Notes under the pieces: model-generated
What the model was told of the DNA's origin: nothing
Database searches by the model: none
The model's input: the letters and a program-made list of their open reading frames with translations, nothing else
Source of the DNA: Mesorhabditis belari
Taxonomy: Eukaryota > Nematoda > Chromadorea > Rhabditida > Rhabditidae
Length of the DNA stretch: 64,000 nucleotides
Assembly (NCBI GenBank): GCA_958450365.1
Contig: CAUEEP010000755.1
Location: forward strand, 186,001-250,000
Reading direction: 5' to 3'
Part shown: piece by piece, positions 23,501-34,868 of the stretch
How the letters are laid out: every line of letters starts with the position of its first letter
Numbering within the stretch: the stretch's first letter is position 1
Made by a program: the position numbers and the translations under genes

Positions 23501-26003
23501 TTAAAAAAGTTAAAAATGAATTTTTAAGTCAATTGTTGATCACTTTTGAAATGATTGATAAGAGAAAAGAGTAGAAAGGTTTAACCTTCTCTCCCCTTTT
23601 CTGCTCTGCTCTAACCTTTCTCCTCTTTTCCCTTATCAATCATTTTACTTCCGCGATCAAAATCTAGCAAATATTATTGTTCGTTTTCGATTTTGTAAAC
23701 AATTACAAAAGTTAAAAATGAAAATTGATACCTGAACATCTTTGGCAATGGTCAACCAAGGTAATTTGAAGTGATAGCCGGGACCGACCACGTCGTCGAG
23801 TAGAGCTCCTCCCTAAAGAAGACTGTTAACTATATAGAAGTTAAATAAAGTAGCTGTAGCCCTGGTTACTGGACTCGGATACGTTCTAGACTTGATCTTG
23901 CGTCTGAATCTGGTCTAACTAGCCTAACTACTAGACCTGGCCTGATGCTTGGCCTGGTCCTGGGTACCTGGCTTGGTCTGGGCCTCTGCAGCCCTGGTAC
24001 CTGGTCATGGCCTGATCTGATACATGGAACTGAACCTGACCTGGTACTTGAACATGTAGCCTGACTTGGCCCGGTATTGGACCTCTGGGTGTAACCCTGG
24101 CATCTGGTCATGGCCTGATCTGATACCTGGACCTGGACCTGACCTGGTACTTGAACATGTAGCCTGACTTGGCCTGGTATTAAACCTCTGGATGTAGCCC
24201 TGGTACCTGGCTAGCTTGATACCTGGATTTGGACCTGGACCTGGCCTGGTACCTCAACATGTAGCATGACTTGGCCTATTGTTGGACTCAACTTGGTACC
24301 TAGCCTGGATAAGGTCTAGTTCTAGCCTGATACTTAGATTAGACCTGTACCTAAACCTGTCTTTATAACAGTCTAAACCTGGCTTAAGTATAAGAATATC
24401 ATTAATTTCCTTACCCTATAATAAACAGCAACATGTCCCTCTTCAACATGATGAATGCACGTGTAGACACCGGAAATGACAATGATTGTGACGAGAACGA
24501 TGAAGAAACATCCGGCACCAAGGTAGAGTTGACGTTTCGAGGTTTCCGGTAGGAAAACTGAAATGAATCATTGGATATTTTTAGATATCCGGTTATCAAA
24601 GGGAACTTTCTATTGCAATGCTATTTTTCTGGTTCACTAAAAATAGCTGACAAGCCAGAGTTTTGCCTGATTCGTAGGCTTGGATCTGGTATTGGTTGGA
24701 TCAAATTTATTATTTGGACAAGCCTACCTAAACCCGATTGTTACCTAGTCTGATACTTGACTCTTGAGTTGGACACGTGGATCTTTTATAGATTGGGGCT
24801 GGGAATACAAAACATGGTCGGGATTTGAACCTACGAGCTCTCGCTTATCTGGCGAACACTCTACCAATGAGCTACACCGACACGTATCCGATTGCCGAGA
24901 GTAAACTTATGGCTTACTCTTGTATTAGACCTGATAACGGGCCTAGTACAAGACAGGACACTTGGCTGGAAACTATTTTGAAGCTAGCCTAGAGAATGTC
25001 TAATCTGAAATGGTTTTGGCAAACTAATTGTCATTTAACATTGTAATTTTTGGAATTTAAGACAAAAGAGCTACCGTAAGTTGTCTAGAAATGGTTTTGG
25101 CAAACTAATTGTCATAATTAAAGTGTCAGAAGTTAGAAAGTATAAGTAAAGTTTAGAATTTAAGTATAAAAGTATAAAAGTATAAAAGCTAAAAAGCGGA
25201 CAAGTACCGGATTCTCTCTAATAGTAGTTTAATAGTAGTTCTCTAATCTCTCTAATATCTCTCTCTACTGAGCCGAGTTGGTGACGATTTTACGGTTTCC
25301 AAAGCTTTTGCAGAAGTTCAACACTCAAATCCCCCACTAGATCTCATCGTCAGCTACATTTTCCGACCCACATCGATAGGTTCTGATAAGCGGTTCTCGA
25401 GATTTCGAGGAATTTAGACGACGATCAGAGTGCACTACTAGAGAAAATACGGTAAACCAAAAATGGATTAATGAGACTGAAATTGTCCTTTTTCTTCATT
25501 AAAAAGTAAACTACCGTGAATAGTACCGTGAAGAGTACCGTAAATAGTACTGTGTACAGTACCGAACAGTACCGTGAACAGTACCGTAAACAGTACTGTG
25601 AACAGTACCGTAAACAGTACCGCAAACCGTACCGTGAAGAGTACCGTAAATAGTACTGTGAACAGTACCGTAAACAGTACTGTGAACAGTACCGTAAACA
25701 GTACTGTCAACAGTACCGTAAACAGTACTGTCAACAGTACGGTAAACAGTACTGTGAACAGTACCGTAAACAGTACTGTCAACAGTACCGTAAACAGTAC
25801 CGAAATGGATTAATTGTAACTGAAATTGTCCTTTTTCTTCTTTAAAAAGTAAACTAGCTTTGTTAGATTTGTTTAAAATTTTAAAATTTAACAAAAAGTA
25901 TAGAAAAACTGAAGAAAGACTAGGAATTCTTGCCTCGATTCTGCCCATTGACTCTCGTTGGTTCTGACTCGACCAGAGCATCGTTTTCGTTTTTCATTTC
26001 CAT
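20529..26003 (-). CDS. erlin: Erlin-like SPFH-domain ER membrane protein, copy B
   Basis: Exons: 25934-26003 (inferred first exon), 24415-24557, 23732-23812, 23146-23254, 22433-22558, 21786-21931, 21622-21700, 21446-21550, 20938-21016, 20757-20844, 20529-20603. All phases agree: 1101 nt, 366 residues plus TAG. Exon 1 starts [20 protein letters not shown] and would need a GC donor, the weakest part of the model. A membrane anchor ([19 protein letters not shown]) precedes [18 protein letters not shown], then [19 protein letters not shown], the [20 protein letters not shown] signature, a coiled-coil-prone charged stretch, and [20 protein letters not shown]. The C-terminus is [20 protein letters not shown] and a short tail. 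The size fits ERLIN1/2 (about 340 residues). It is a tandem paralogue of copy A with the same exon phases. Exons 4-5 differ: copy A has an intron after YQK that B lacks, and B has one before VHEIVK that A lacks. Confidence 0.9.
21019..21121 (-). mobile_element. Introner-like insertion at an erlin B splice acceptor
   Basis: The 9-bp TCCTTAGCT flanks a 103-bp insert at 21010-21018 and 21122-21130. A near copy of the insert (GTAAATGATAATTTTGAGAA ... AAAGCAATTTGATT) fills most of intron 10 at 20655-20755. The duplicated 9 bp include the acceptor AG of intron 8, so the insert can be spliced out with the intron. Confidence 0.75.
21985..22350. repeat. 12-bp minisatellite (GAACAGTACCGT)
   Basis: Degenerate units of GAACAGTACCGT in erlin B intron 5. 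Same family as the arrays at 19490 and 25510. Confidence 0.93.
23378..23475. repeat. 27-bp tandem repeat
   Basis: Three to four units of AATGAGATCATTGTTCAATC plus ATTGTTC in erlin B intron 3. Confidence 0.85.
23870..24400. repeat. Degenerate CTGGTACCTGG-type minisatellite
   Basis: CTGGACCTGGCCTGGTACCT-like units in erlin B intron 2, strongly diverged. No coding exon is hidden in it. Confidence 0.8.
24812..24890 (-). pseudogene. tRNA-like sequence
   Basis: On the minus strand TAGCTCATTGGTAGAG (A-box region) and GGTTCAAATCCC (B box) stand at tRNA spacing, with an anticodon-type stem TTCGC/GCGAG. Position 33 is A rather than T, and the acceptor and T stems pair poorly. It is probably a tRNA-derived SINE or dead tRNA in erlin B intron 1. 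Confidence 0.6.
25040..25445. mobile_element. Inverted copy of the 5710-6125 composite
   Basis: The AT-rich module (TTGGCAAACTAATTGTCATA, TAAAAGTATAAAAGTATAAA) followed by the MITE ending GATCAGAGTGCACTACTA mirrors 5710-6125. It lies in erlin B intron 1. Confidence 0.8.
25510..25802. repeat. 12-bp minisatellite (AACAGTACCGTA / AACAGTACTGTG)
   Basis: A 24-bp higher-order alternation of ACCGT and ACTGT units in erlin B intron 1. It is flanked by short direct repeats (AAATGGATTAATG.. and AAATGGATTAATTG.., then ACTGAAATTGTCCTTTTTCT). Confidence 0.92.
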
Positions 26004-26957
26004 TCAAGGAAACTATTAAGAAGATAAAACAACTAGAATAAAATTAGAATAAAACTAGAATAATCAAAAATAATATAAACTTTGAAAAAAAGAAAATGAG
26101 ATTTTCGTTTACTTTTCCCCTTTTTTTCCCGAGAGAAAAATGGGTGGAGCAACTCGATAAAAGAGTGCTTTTTTCGCGTTATTCCCCCCTCAACTTGTAT
26201 TTTTTTTGTCAAAAAGGAAAAATCAAGTTTCCCCTTGAAATTCAACTTGTAAATAGAAGAGAGTAAAGTGATTTTTTTAGAAAACACTCGATTTTGTAAA
26301 CTCTACAAGCTTTTGCAAAAGTTAGTAAACATTTGATGATAAGTGGCCAAGTCTGAGCCAATAGCTGATGCCATTTATAAAATCGTTTCAAAAAAAAGAA
26401 CAATTGTCTTAAGAATCTCTTTATTAGGACGTTAAGAAGAGATTCGATCGCTAGTTCAAGCCGATTTCGCTAAATTGCCATTTCTGAAAGCCATTTCTGA
26501 TGTTTCTGAATTAAGAATCTCTTAATTAGGTCGTTAAGAAGAGATTCGATCGATAGTTCAAGCCGATTTCCCTAAAGAGCCATTTCTGATGTTTCTGATG
26601 TTTCTGATTGTCTTGAGATAAAATTAGCCTTTACTTTGTGATCATTTAAAATCTAAACAAATCCAACAAATCCAAAGCTAAACCTCAATTCAATTCTAAA
26701 TAATAAATAATAGATTTCTCGAATCTTTGACCCCATCAACTCATTCCTTTAAGTCTTATTGATCTATAAACATTCTCTTTTACCAAAAATGAACACCCAT
26801 TCCTGCTAAGTGAGCGGTTTTTTCAAGGTTAACCTTGAGAATTTAGCCTTTCGAAAAAACTAAGATTGCTTTGGGATTAAATCAATTTAATAAAAAGAAA
26901 GATTGCGAATTTTTCCCTTACCAATTGTAAAATACTTACTTGATGATTTTGGGAAGT

Positions 26958-27132
26958 AAATGAAAGGTAAAACTTGCGAGTAAAGCTTGCGAGTAAAGCT
27001 TGCCAATAAAGCTTGCCAGTAAAGCTTGCCAGTAAAGCTTGCCAGTAAAGCTTGCCAGTAAAGCTTGCCAATAAAGCTTGCCAGTAAAGCTTGCCAGTAA
27101 AGCTTGCCAGTAAAGCTTGCCAGTAAAGCTTG
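26958..27132. repeat. 13-bp minisatellite (AAGCTTGCCAGTA)
   Basis: About 13 nearly perfect AAGCTTGCCAGTA units. 13 is not a multiple of three, so all frames repeat (GKLYWQALLASFT shadow). Confidence 0.95.
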
Positions 27133-27424
27133 CCAAATCATTGCCAATCTTACCCAAAGAGCTTTCTTTCTTTTTTTAGCTTTCTTTTCCAGTGTACATA
27201 CATCTTACGAAATCGTTTTTACTCGTTTATTGCTTATCGTTATGTAAATTGTAATTCGAAAAAAAACCCACGCACTTTGCTTTTATTAGATGATCGCATT
27301 GTGAAAATTTATATTGTTTTGGATAATTCATGATTTCGTTTCATATATGTTACATTTCACCTTTCGTTTGTTATATTGAATAGTCATAAGGTAAAGAAGA
27401 ACATCTAAAGAGAAGAAAAAAATC

Positions 27425-27505
27425 AAAAACGAAGGGCGGGATCGAACCCCAATCTTACTACTGAGAGGCCGTCCCACTATCCACTAGTAGGACGAGCTAT
27501 GGGTA
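27425..27505 (-). pseudogene. tRNA-like Pol III unit
   Basis: On the minus strand CTAGTGGATAGTGGGAC and a perfect B box GGTTCGATCCC are followed by T5 and T7 runs. The acceptor stem does not close, so it is a tRNA-derived element rather than a tRNA gene. Confidence 0.6.
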
Positions 27506-27745
27506 TACCGGGGGGTTATGGGTATACCGGGGGGTTATGGGTATACCGGGGGGTTATGGGTATACCGGGGGGTTATGGGTATACCAGGGTTATGGGTATA
27601 CCTCTGAGGTATGGGTAAGCCTCTGAGATATGGGTAAGCCTCTGAGGTATGGGTATACCTGGATTATGGGTATACCTCTGAGGTATGGTATACCTGGGTT
27701 ATGAGTAAGCCTCTGAGGTATGGGTATACCTGGGTATCTTGGTGA
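27495..27745. repeat. Minisatellite (TATGGGTATACC...)
   Basis: Units of TATGGGTATACCGGGGGGT change to TATGGGTATACCTCTGAGG along the array. Confidence 0.93.
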
Positions 27746-28067
27746 TTGAAAAGCTCCCTTTTAAAGCTTATCTCTCTGTTTTCACTTTTCGATAAGACTT
27801 GTGGTTTATTGTTTTAAGCTTTTGTTTTCAAAATTTTGCTTCGACAATAAAAGATGGCTTAACAAAACTCGCTTTTTCGCTAAAACTCGCTTTTTTTGCA
27901 AGATTTCTCACAGGCATTTCGTCTTTTCATTCATTTTTCGAATTCAGCACATTTTTCTGTGTTGAATGGGTATTGAAACGTAAAATAAAGATAGCTATAA
28001 CGATAGCCAAGCTAAGGCAAGACAATCTTTGCCCTTTCAAATCAAACAAATCTTTTGCTTTGATTAC

Positions 28068-28190
28068 CCACATGTGTTCGAAAGTGTGCCTCCTTGTTGT
28101 TGAGTGTAGGTGGTTCCTCCAGCTTCTCCTCCTTTAATCGGTTCCAATTTCGAGAAGCTGGCTCTCGGCGATGCTTCCATATCCTCAAAG
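28068..28190 (-). CDS. Probable orphan exon, unidentified
   Basis: Between a TTTCTAG acceptor and a GTAATC donor the minus strand reads FEDMEASPRASFSKLEPIKG then GEAGGTTYTQQQGGTLSNTC, in ordinary codon usage and free of repeats. An internal ATG could be a start. I found no convincing partner exons and do not recognise the family. Confidence 0.4.
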
Positions 28191-28564
28191 CTAGAAATGC
28201 AATATTTAAATGAGTCAAAAATTCGAGAATGATTTCGAGAGTGCTAAAAAGCGAAATTGCTAAGAAACTTGGGGTTAAAAATCGAAATTTATAAAGAAAA
28301 CTACCTCTGCATTTAACGGCTTTTCAATAATTAAAGAAGAAAAACAAGAAAAATAGTATAATAGAGTGTTTAGGGAAGTGTTAGAGAAAAGGCAAAATTC
28401 TGAGTTTTTTCCTGCCTTTTCTCTAGTTTTAAACAAAAGGAAAAGGGGGAAAGATTGCATTTTGCAAGTTTAATGTGTTCAAAAGAATAGCTGAAGATCG
28501 ATTAGTTTTGAAATAGAAAAATATTAGAAAAAGATAAACAAGATAGCTTTGCAAAAGCAAAATT

Positions 28565-28790
28565 TTCACTTCTATTGGGTTGGTGAATTGAAGACTGCCG
28601 GCTATTGTCATCTGTCCCAGTTTGAGCATTTTCTTCAAAAGAAACCCATTTTGGTGTCAATGGAAAAGTTGTAGAGAATCAAAAATCAAGCTTATAGCCA
28701 AATTTCCAAAAAGATGCACTTAGTATTGATGTCAGCTTTAGGATGAGCTATAAAACGTCAAAATTGGACAAATTCAAGGCAGCTTCTTGC
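28565..28790. mobile_element. Mariner-like MITE fragment
   Basis: ATTGGGTTGGTG marks a terminus, and the segment around 28725-28785 (AGGATGAGCTATAAAACGTC) is the inverse of 52895-52945. A relative with TTGGGTTGGTGGAAAAGTCC starts at about 52850. Confidence 0.65.
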
Positions 28791-29309
28791 TTAAGCGAGT
28801 TGAGTCTCTGTGGATTCTCTGTGAATTTATAACCGACAAGTAGCAGATATTCTTTTGAATCTAGCTTTAAAATAAAGTACATATACAAAAATAAGGTTGA
28901 GTTAACAAAAAGGAAGACCAGTTCTAAAGAACTTTCTTAGCCAAGCTCGCATTTGTAAAAGCGGAGCTTAAAAAGCATGAATTTTATAGTAATTAACTCT
29001 AAAAACATATTAATACAGAAAAAAGACGAAAAAAGGACGGAAAAAGACGGAAAAAAGACGGAAAAAGACGGAAAACGATGATTTTTAGAGATCCCAAATT
29101 CGAATTCAACTGTTTTCAAGATGTTTTCAAGAGCATTGCTCGGTTAGGATTGTCAAAATCATTCAAAAAATGTTCTATTCTATGTAAAATTACATAGATT
29201 TTACGCTTAATTCTTGTTTTTCAGCTTACAAACCCAAAAAGATGCATTAAGTGCAACAGTATAAAGTCCACATCCTGTAAAACTACTTAGAAAAAGAATT
29301 TACATACAG

Positions 29310-29735
29310 TAAAAAGCATTAAATAGCATTAAATAGTTTTAAAAAGCTTTAAATAGTTTTAAATAGCTTTAAATGGCTTTAAATAGCTTTAAATAGCTTT
29401 AGATGGCTTTAAATATCTTTAAATAGCTTTAAATATCTTTAAATATCTTTAAATAGCTTTAAATATCTTTAAATAGCTTTAAATAGCTTTAGATGGCTTT
29501 AAATAACTTTAAATAGCTTTAGATGGCTTTAAATAACTTTAAATATCTTTAAATAGCTTTAAATATCTTTAAATAGCTTTAAATAACTTTAAATATCTTT
29601 AAATATCTTTAAATGGCTTTAAAAAGCTTTAAATAGCTTTAGATGGCTTTAAATAACTTTAAATATCTTTAAATATCTTTAAATAGCTTTAATGCATCTA
29701 GCTTAAAATAGCTTAAAATAGGTTTAAATAGCTTT
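29310..29735. repeat. 10-bp minisatellite (TTTAAATAGC)
   Basis: About 40 units of TTTAAATAGC/TTTAAATATC with TTTAGATGGC variants. Confidence 0.95.
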
Positions 29736-30164
29736 ACTCTTCTAAAATTAGCATACATTTGTGATGCATGAACCATATGTGATCAGCGGTGAAATGGAAA
29801 GAGAAAGGGTTGGTTGAATGGGTAAGAGGTGGGAAGAGCCAACCCTATCGATTCTTTTCTCTTTTCCTCTTCTCTTTTCCTCCATTTGACCACAAAAGAG
29901 GCCAAAACCCAAAGGAAAACATTGGCAATTTACTCGTTTTTCTTTTAAACCCCATTCCCCTTTGGAACCTCATCAATTTCGTTAAGAAAAGTGAACTTTA
30001 AAAAATATGGAGACATTTTCAAAAGAACTTGTGAATTAAGGGATTAATTTGAATGATCAAGCTGAATGGAATGATTAAGAACTTTTAAAAAAACTTGAAG
30101 ATTATGATAATTAAGCAAAATTCGCAAAATTATGATAATTTAGCAAAATTTAAAGCACATTTTC

Positions 30165-30775
30165 TTATCAAAACTTTAGACGCTTATAACTCTTGACAGA
30201 TTGTCATTTGGAAAAGACGGAATATAGATTTGGAATCAGCATCAAATTCTGCGTCGAATGGTATAGATCGCTTAGCATTTAGCTCAGCCAATCCCTTGTT
30301 AGTCACCAGTTTTTCCATTTAAATCATTTTCTTTCTTTTGAGCACTAATTCTATATGAGGTATCGCTCTGGAAGCGAGCGCTGTACCACTCGGGCCACGA
30401 CTGCACTGAAGCCTGCTCCGCAAAGAGGCCACTAAGACCCAAACAACCATATTTTTCTAACAAAACTTTCGACAAAACTTTAGACGCTTAAAACTCTTGA
30501 CAGATTGTCATTTAGGAAAAACGGAATATAGATTTGGAATCAGCATCAAATTCTGCATCGATTGGAATAGATCGCTTAGCATTTAGCTAAGCCAGTCCCT
30601 TGTTAGTCACCAGTTTCTCCATTTCGACGCTTATAACTCTTGACAGATTGTCATTTGGAAAAAACGGAATATAGATTTGGAATCAGCATCAAATTCTGCG
30701 TCGGTTGGTATAGATCGCTTAGCATTTAGCTAAGCCAGTCCCTTGTTAGTCACCAGTTTTTCCATATTAAATCAT
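30165..30775. repeat. About 140-bp repeat units with a tRNA-like spacer
   Basis: Three units with ACTCTTGACAGATTGTCATT, GGAATCAGCATCAAATTCTG and CCTTGTTAGTCACCAGTTT at 30175-30320, 30475-30615 and 30625-30770. A tRNA-like sequence (CCACTCGGGCCACGACTGCA on +) sits at 30360-30415. The same assembly is at 35850-36420. Confidence 0.85.
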
Positions 30776-31209
30776 AAATTCAATTAAATTTGATAAGATC
30801 TTATGCTTATTTACAGAGGAAAAGGCCAAAAAAAACAAAAACTAAAGACAAGGAAAATCGTAAAGTTTCTATAGCTGACCACTGCTTTTCTACTCACTTT
30901 TCTCTTATCAGAAAAGACCTAAAAATAAAAGACTTTGACGTCATTTTCTAGCAAACTTTAGTCTTTTGCTTGGTTATTACGTTTCTCGAGCAAAGGAATT
31001 GAGTGTCGAAATTTAACCACAAAAGCTGAGTCATCAAATATCGTTTTTCAAAAAAGTGCAATTTATTTTGACGCAAATTGCTTTTTGGTTAATTTGCTAG
31101 AAAATTTGCAATCAAGTTTTTGCAATTTGAGCTTTTTTCTTTTGGATTTAAACGCTTTAGTCTTGAAAAGTTACACTAATAAACAAATAGCAAATTAACG
31201 AAACAAATT

Positions 31210-31720
31210 GCTTTAAAATTGTTAAAGGCATTCATCCTGATCCCCTTTTATTCTAGTATCTTTGATTTCGGCTCTCTAACCTCCAGAAGAAGGCCTTTTC
31301 TCATACGCTAACTTCTCACAGTTTCTTTTTCAAACGAGTTCTGAAATTGTGGAGCCTTTTACCCCCTTATCTTCGTAATATTCCAAATTTGCATTATCAT
31401 CGATTTAGTAGAACGCTGCCTTATCATCGATTTAGTAGAATGCTTTAAAGTTGTTCAAGGCATTCATCCCGATCCCCTTTTTTCTTGGTCTCTTTGAATT
31501 CGGCTCTCTACGGGGCCTCTACGGGGCCTCTATGGGGCCTCTACAGGGCTTCTACGGGGCCTCTATGGGGCCTCTACAGGGCTTCTACAGGGTCAGAAGA
31601 AGGCCTAATACGCGAACCTTTCGTTTCCTCTAAGCTCTCATAGTTTCTTTTTTAATCGAGTTATTAAATTGGGGAATCTTTTACCCCCTCATCTTCGTAA
31701 TATTTCAACCTTGCCTAGAT
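31210..31720. repeat. Two direct copies of a 200-bp segment with a GGGGCCTCTAC minisatellite
   Basis: AAGGCATTCATCC(C/T)GATCCCC followed by TCGGCTCTCTA appears at 31220 and 31455. The second copy contains ACGGGGCCTCTATGGGGCCT repeats (31508-31592). A third, inverted piece is at about 32265-32345. Confidence 0.8.
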
Positions 31721-32714
31721 TTAAAGTCGCAATTTCTGATTGACTGCTCTCTGGTTCTTTCTTCAGGTTTCTTTTATCTTTTGGGTGTGTTTTGAGTGGT
31801 GTTCTGGGTGATTATTGTGATCTTGTTTTGTCTCTATTCAACTCAATAAAGCATCGAGATATTATTTAGTTTTAAAACTGAATCTGAACTAAACTTACTG
31901 AAAAAAGAGCTGCTTGCAGATAATTATCGAGTTGAGGCACTACTCAATTAAAAGTAAATCTAAAAATAAAAGTCCTTTTAACTTTTCCTCTTTTATTTAG
32001 CTATAGGATTTTGAAATCTCATTTGAAAATTTGAAGAGAAAGTAAAAAAGTTTTCAAATTTGAAACTGCTTTTGAAAATGTTTTGTGGTGGCCTAGAAAT
32101 GTAAACAAATCCTTTCTGGTGTACCGAATTCTTCATTTCTGCAAGATTTGAGGCAAAGAATGAGAAAGTAAATGCACTAGAAGGGGTGTGTTTCCAAACA
32201 TTTAGATCCCAGCTGTTTTTTTTGTGCTTGCGCACAGAATTCTGAACTTTCTGAACTTTCTGAACTTTCCTGGAGGCTAGAGAGCCGAAATCGAAGATAC
32301 TAGAATAATAGAATAATGCCAGGATGAATGCCTTTAACAACTTTTGAGGCCTTTAACAACAAGCGTTCCAATAAATCGAAAAATGCTTTGATCTTATGGG
32401 GAAAATGATGAATTGAATGATGGTGTGCCAGAAGAGGTGCGTTTACATGATTGATAAAGCACTCTCTAACTCTAAATGGGTGCGCCATAAGGGGTGTGTT
32501 TACAGCTAGAAAAAGTGGGCACAAAGTACAAGCGAGGAGCGAGTTTAAGGAAATATTCAAAGATGAATTGAATATAGTATAAAGATCTGAATTTTTAGGT
32601 TAAACCTAGGTTTCTAGGTTTCTAGATGTCTAGGTTTCTAGATTTCTAGGTTTAAGGTAAAAAATTTAAGCTGTAAATAGATGAGAGAAATGTTTCGTAA
32701 TAGCAGGCGTTGAT

Positions 32715-33020
32715 TCATTGGGAAAAAGGGGGAAAAGGGGAGGAAAGGGGAAGAAGGGAAGAAGGGGAAAGGGAAAGGGAGAAAGAGGAAAAGGGGGAGG
32801 GAGAGGGAGGGGAGAAGGGGAAGGGGAAGGGGGAGGGGAAAGAGAAAAAGGGGGGGGAAGAAGGGAAGAAGGGAAAAGGGGAAAGGGGAAAGGGGAAGAA
32901 GGGGAAAAAGAGAAAAAAGGGGAGGAAAGGGGAAGAAGGAAAAAAAGGAAAATATGGGGAAAATATGGGGGAGAAGGGGGAAAAGGGGGGAAATATGCCA
33001 GGGGGAAGGGAAAACAATAG
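32715..33020. repeat. Polypurine tract (about 300 bp)
   Basis: GGGGAAAAGG-type purine sequence, almost without pyrimidines on the + strand. It can form triplex DNA. The roughly 100-residue ORFs on both strands are composition artefacts. Confidence 0.9.
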
Positions 33021-33654
33021 AGAAAAAGGCGAAAAATGAAAAGAGCTCTCGACGTCGCTAGGCATACAAAAATAGCTAAAAGATTTCTAAAAATAGAGTG
33101 CTAAACCCAATATGCTGCGAAATTTTCAGTTTTTGGCTTTTATGAGTCATCGGAGATGTGTATTGGGAAATAAATTTATTGCATTTCCGCTGGAAATTCT
33201 TTTTAGTTGAGACATCAAGGGGATTCTCGGGAGTTAAGGCAGTCTTTGGGCATTTTGAGCAGAGCTTATAGAAGCGGCTTTTGAATGAATAGCAGAGCCA
33301 ATAGAAGCGGCTTTTGAATGAATAGTTACACATTGAATATCCATTTCTTTATCTATTAGGTTGGTAATTGATAAATAATAAATAATTGGTAATTGATTCC
33401 TTTTCGGTACAAATTTGGTTGCTTTTCGGTACAGATTTGATTCCTTTTCTCTACAAAGAGAACTATTAGGTTGGCAAGTTATAAACGATCGTTTTTGGGT
33501 AATGTGTTTTCTGAAACGTTTTCTGAAAAAACGGTTTGCTTTATTCAAAAGCCCTATCCTTAATCTACAAAATGGCTTTTTCGAATTCTTGGAAAAATGT
33601 TTTATTTTACTAGGGATGCTTTTGGATTTACACCACCATAGCAAAAAGTTGAGC

Positions 33655-33762
33655 CGCAGCCGGATCTGAGCCGGATCTGAGCCGGATCTGAGCCGGATCT
33701 GAGCCCGGATCTGAGCCGGATCTGAGCCGGATCTGAGCCGGATCTGAGCCGGATCTGAACAA
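33655..33762. repeat. 11-bp minisatellite (GAGCCGGATCT)
   Basis: Nine to ten units of GAGCCGGATCT, followed at 33776-33810 by a tRNA A-box-like sequence on the minus strand (GACCTGGTGGATAGTGGGAC). Confidence 0.92.
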
Positions 33763-34020
33763 AAGAGGGAGAGCTTGTCCCACTATCCACCAGGTCACGA
33801 ACTCATGTTTAAAACCTCTGTAGAACTCTTATAACTCGTGGGTGCGCGGTTTCGTGGATGCCCAATTTTGGTGTAAACTTTGAAGCTAAATATCTCGAAA
33901 TTTTAGAACCATCATCCCCATCGGAAACAAAAAACTGATCAAAATGTGCTAGGTCTTGACCCAAAACCGAGATGTAAATCCAAAAGCATTCCTAGTAAGC
34001 CTAACAGTCAATATTCGCAT

Positions 34021-34445
34021 TCAGGTGTTCCTATTTGCGCAGATCACAACCTGCTTCCACATTTCTCTATCCCTTGCTATTGTTATCCAGTGTTTCCTAG
34101 CTTGATCGTTCTTGGTTCCAAGTCTTCGACTTGCTTGTGCTGATGGTGGTTGCACTCTAGCCATCCTTTCTCTGACCGTCTCTGCCACTCTTGTGCTCCA
34201 CCTCGTTGCTGGTCTGGGCCTCTTCTGGTCTCGTGGTAGCCACTCTGTGATCCGTATCGTCCATCTGTCGTCTGTTCTTCTGGCTACGTGGCCGGCCCAT
34301 CTGAGTCTTTTTCTCTCAATCACTTCCACTGGATCTCTGAGTCCCGAGAGCTGACGCATATCCATACTTCTTAGGTCTTGGTCGAGCTACGTCTTCCTAT
34401 TGTACCCGAAGAGGTTCCTTTCAAGGGCTCGATGCGTCGTTCTCA
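34021..34445 (-). pseudogene. Non-LTR retrotransposon reverse transcriptase, C-terminal fragment
   Basis: The minus strand reads RALERNLFGYNRK, then SGLRDPVEVIERKRLRWAGH and VARRTDDRWTIRITEW, ending PRPATRWSTRVAETV. This is the conserved tail of LINE ORF2 proteins (RTE/CR1-like, common in nematodes). Only the 3' end survives, as expected from 5'-truncated insertion. A stop between the first part and the Met at 34365 shows decay. Confidence 0.85.
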
Positions 34446-34868
34446 GGGCTCGTTCAGCGGTATGTGTCGTGGCCCAGGTCTCTGTCATTTTTTTCTGTCA
34501 AAAAAAAAATCGGCTACGACAACAATTTTTGAGTGATTGTATACTTTTTAAAATAAAACGCCTCATCGATTACATAGTTTCCCAAAAATTTCAGAACAAT
34601 CCAATCTTCGGAAGGTTGATTTTTAAATTGCACTTTTGCTCAAAATGAACTTTTTTGCTAATTTAATCCATTTCCGTTTGAATTTAAGCAAGATTAAAAA
34701 AAAATATCTGAATTTGGTTCCTTATCTCTCTACAGGGTCCGAGAAAAGTATTGTCGCGTCTCTTCGAACTAACTTTTATGCGATTTAAAAGTATCCTTTT
34801 GCGTTGTGTAAAACATGAATTTCGTCCAGTTTTTTTTCCTCTTTCGAATGGTGCATATCATTCAATGT

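Larger units (their letters stand above)
26004..28060. other. Intergenic stretch with repeats and no clear gene
   Basis: It contains a direct repeat (AAGAGATTCGATCG at about 26440 and 26536), a 13-bp minisatellite (26930-27128), a tRNA-like unit and a 19-bp minisatellite. ORFs of 60-110 codons lack motifs. Confidence 0.5.
28191..34010. other. Long stretch with repeats and no recognisable gene
   Basis: It holds a mariner-like MITE piece (28565-28790), a 10-bp minisatellite, the 135-bp unit family, a duplicated segment (31210-31720 with an inverted piece at 32240-32360), a polypurine tract and an 11-bp minisatellite. ORFs here are short and unsupported. Confidence 0.5.

Noticed and set aside
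24812..24890. Functional tRNA-Ile(GAU)
   Set aside because: A at position 33 and poorly paired acceptor and T stems; kept only as tRNA-like.
25511..25981. 156-codon minus ORF over erlin B exon 1
   Set aside because: Its reading frame differs from the exon 1 frame that joins the next exon, and most of it is minisatellite.
32710..33065. Glu/Gly/Lys-rich and Pro/Phe/Ser-rich ORFs on both strands
   Set aside because: Explained by the polypurine tract.
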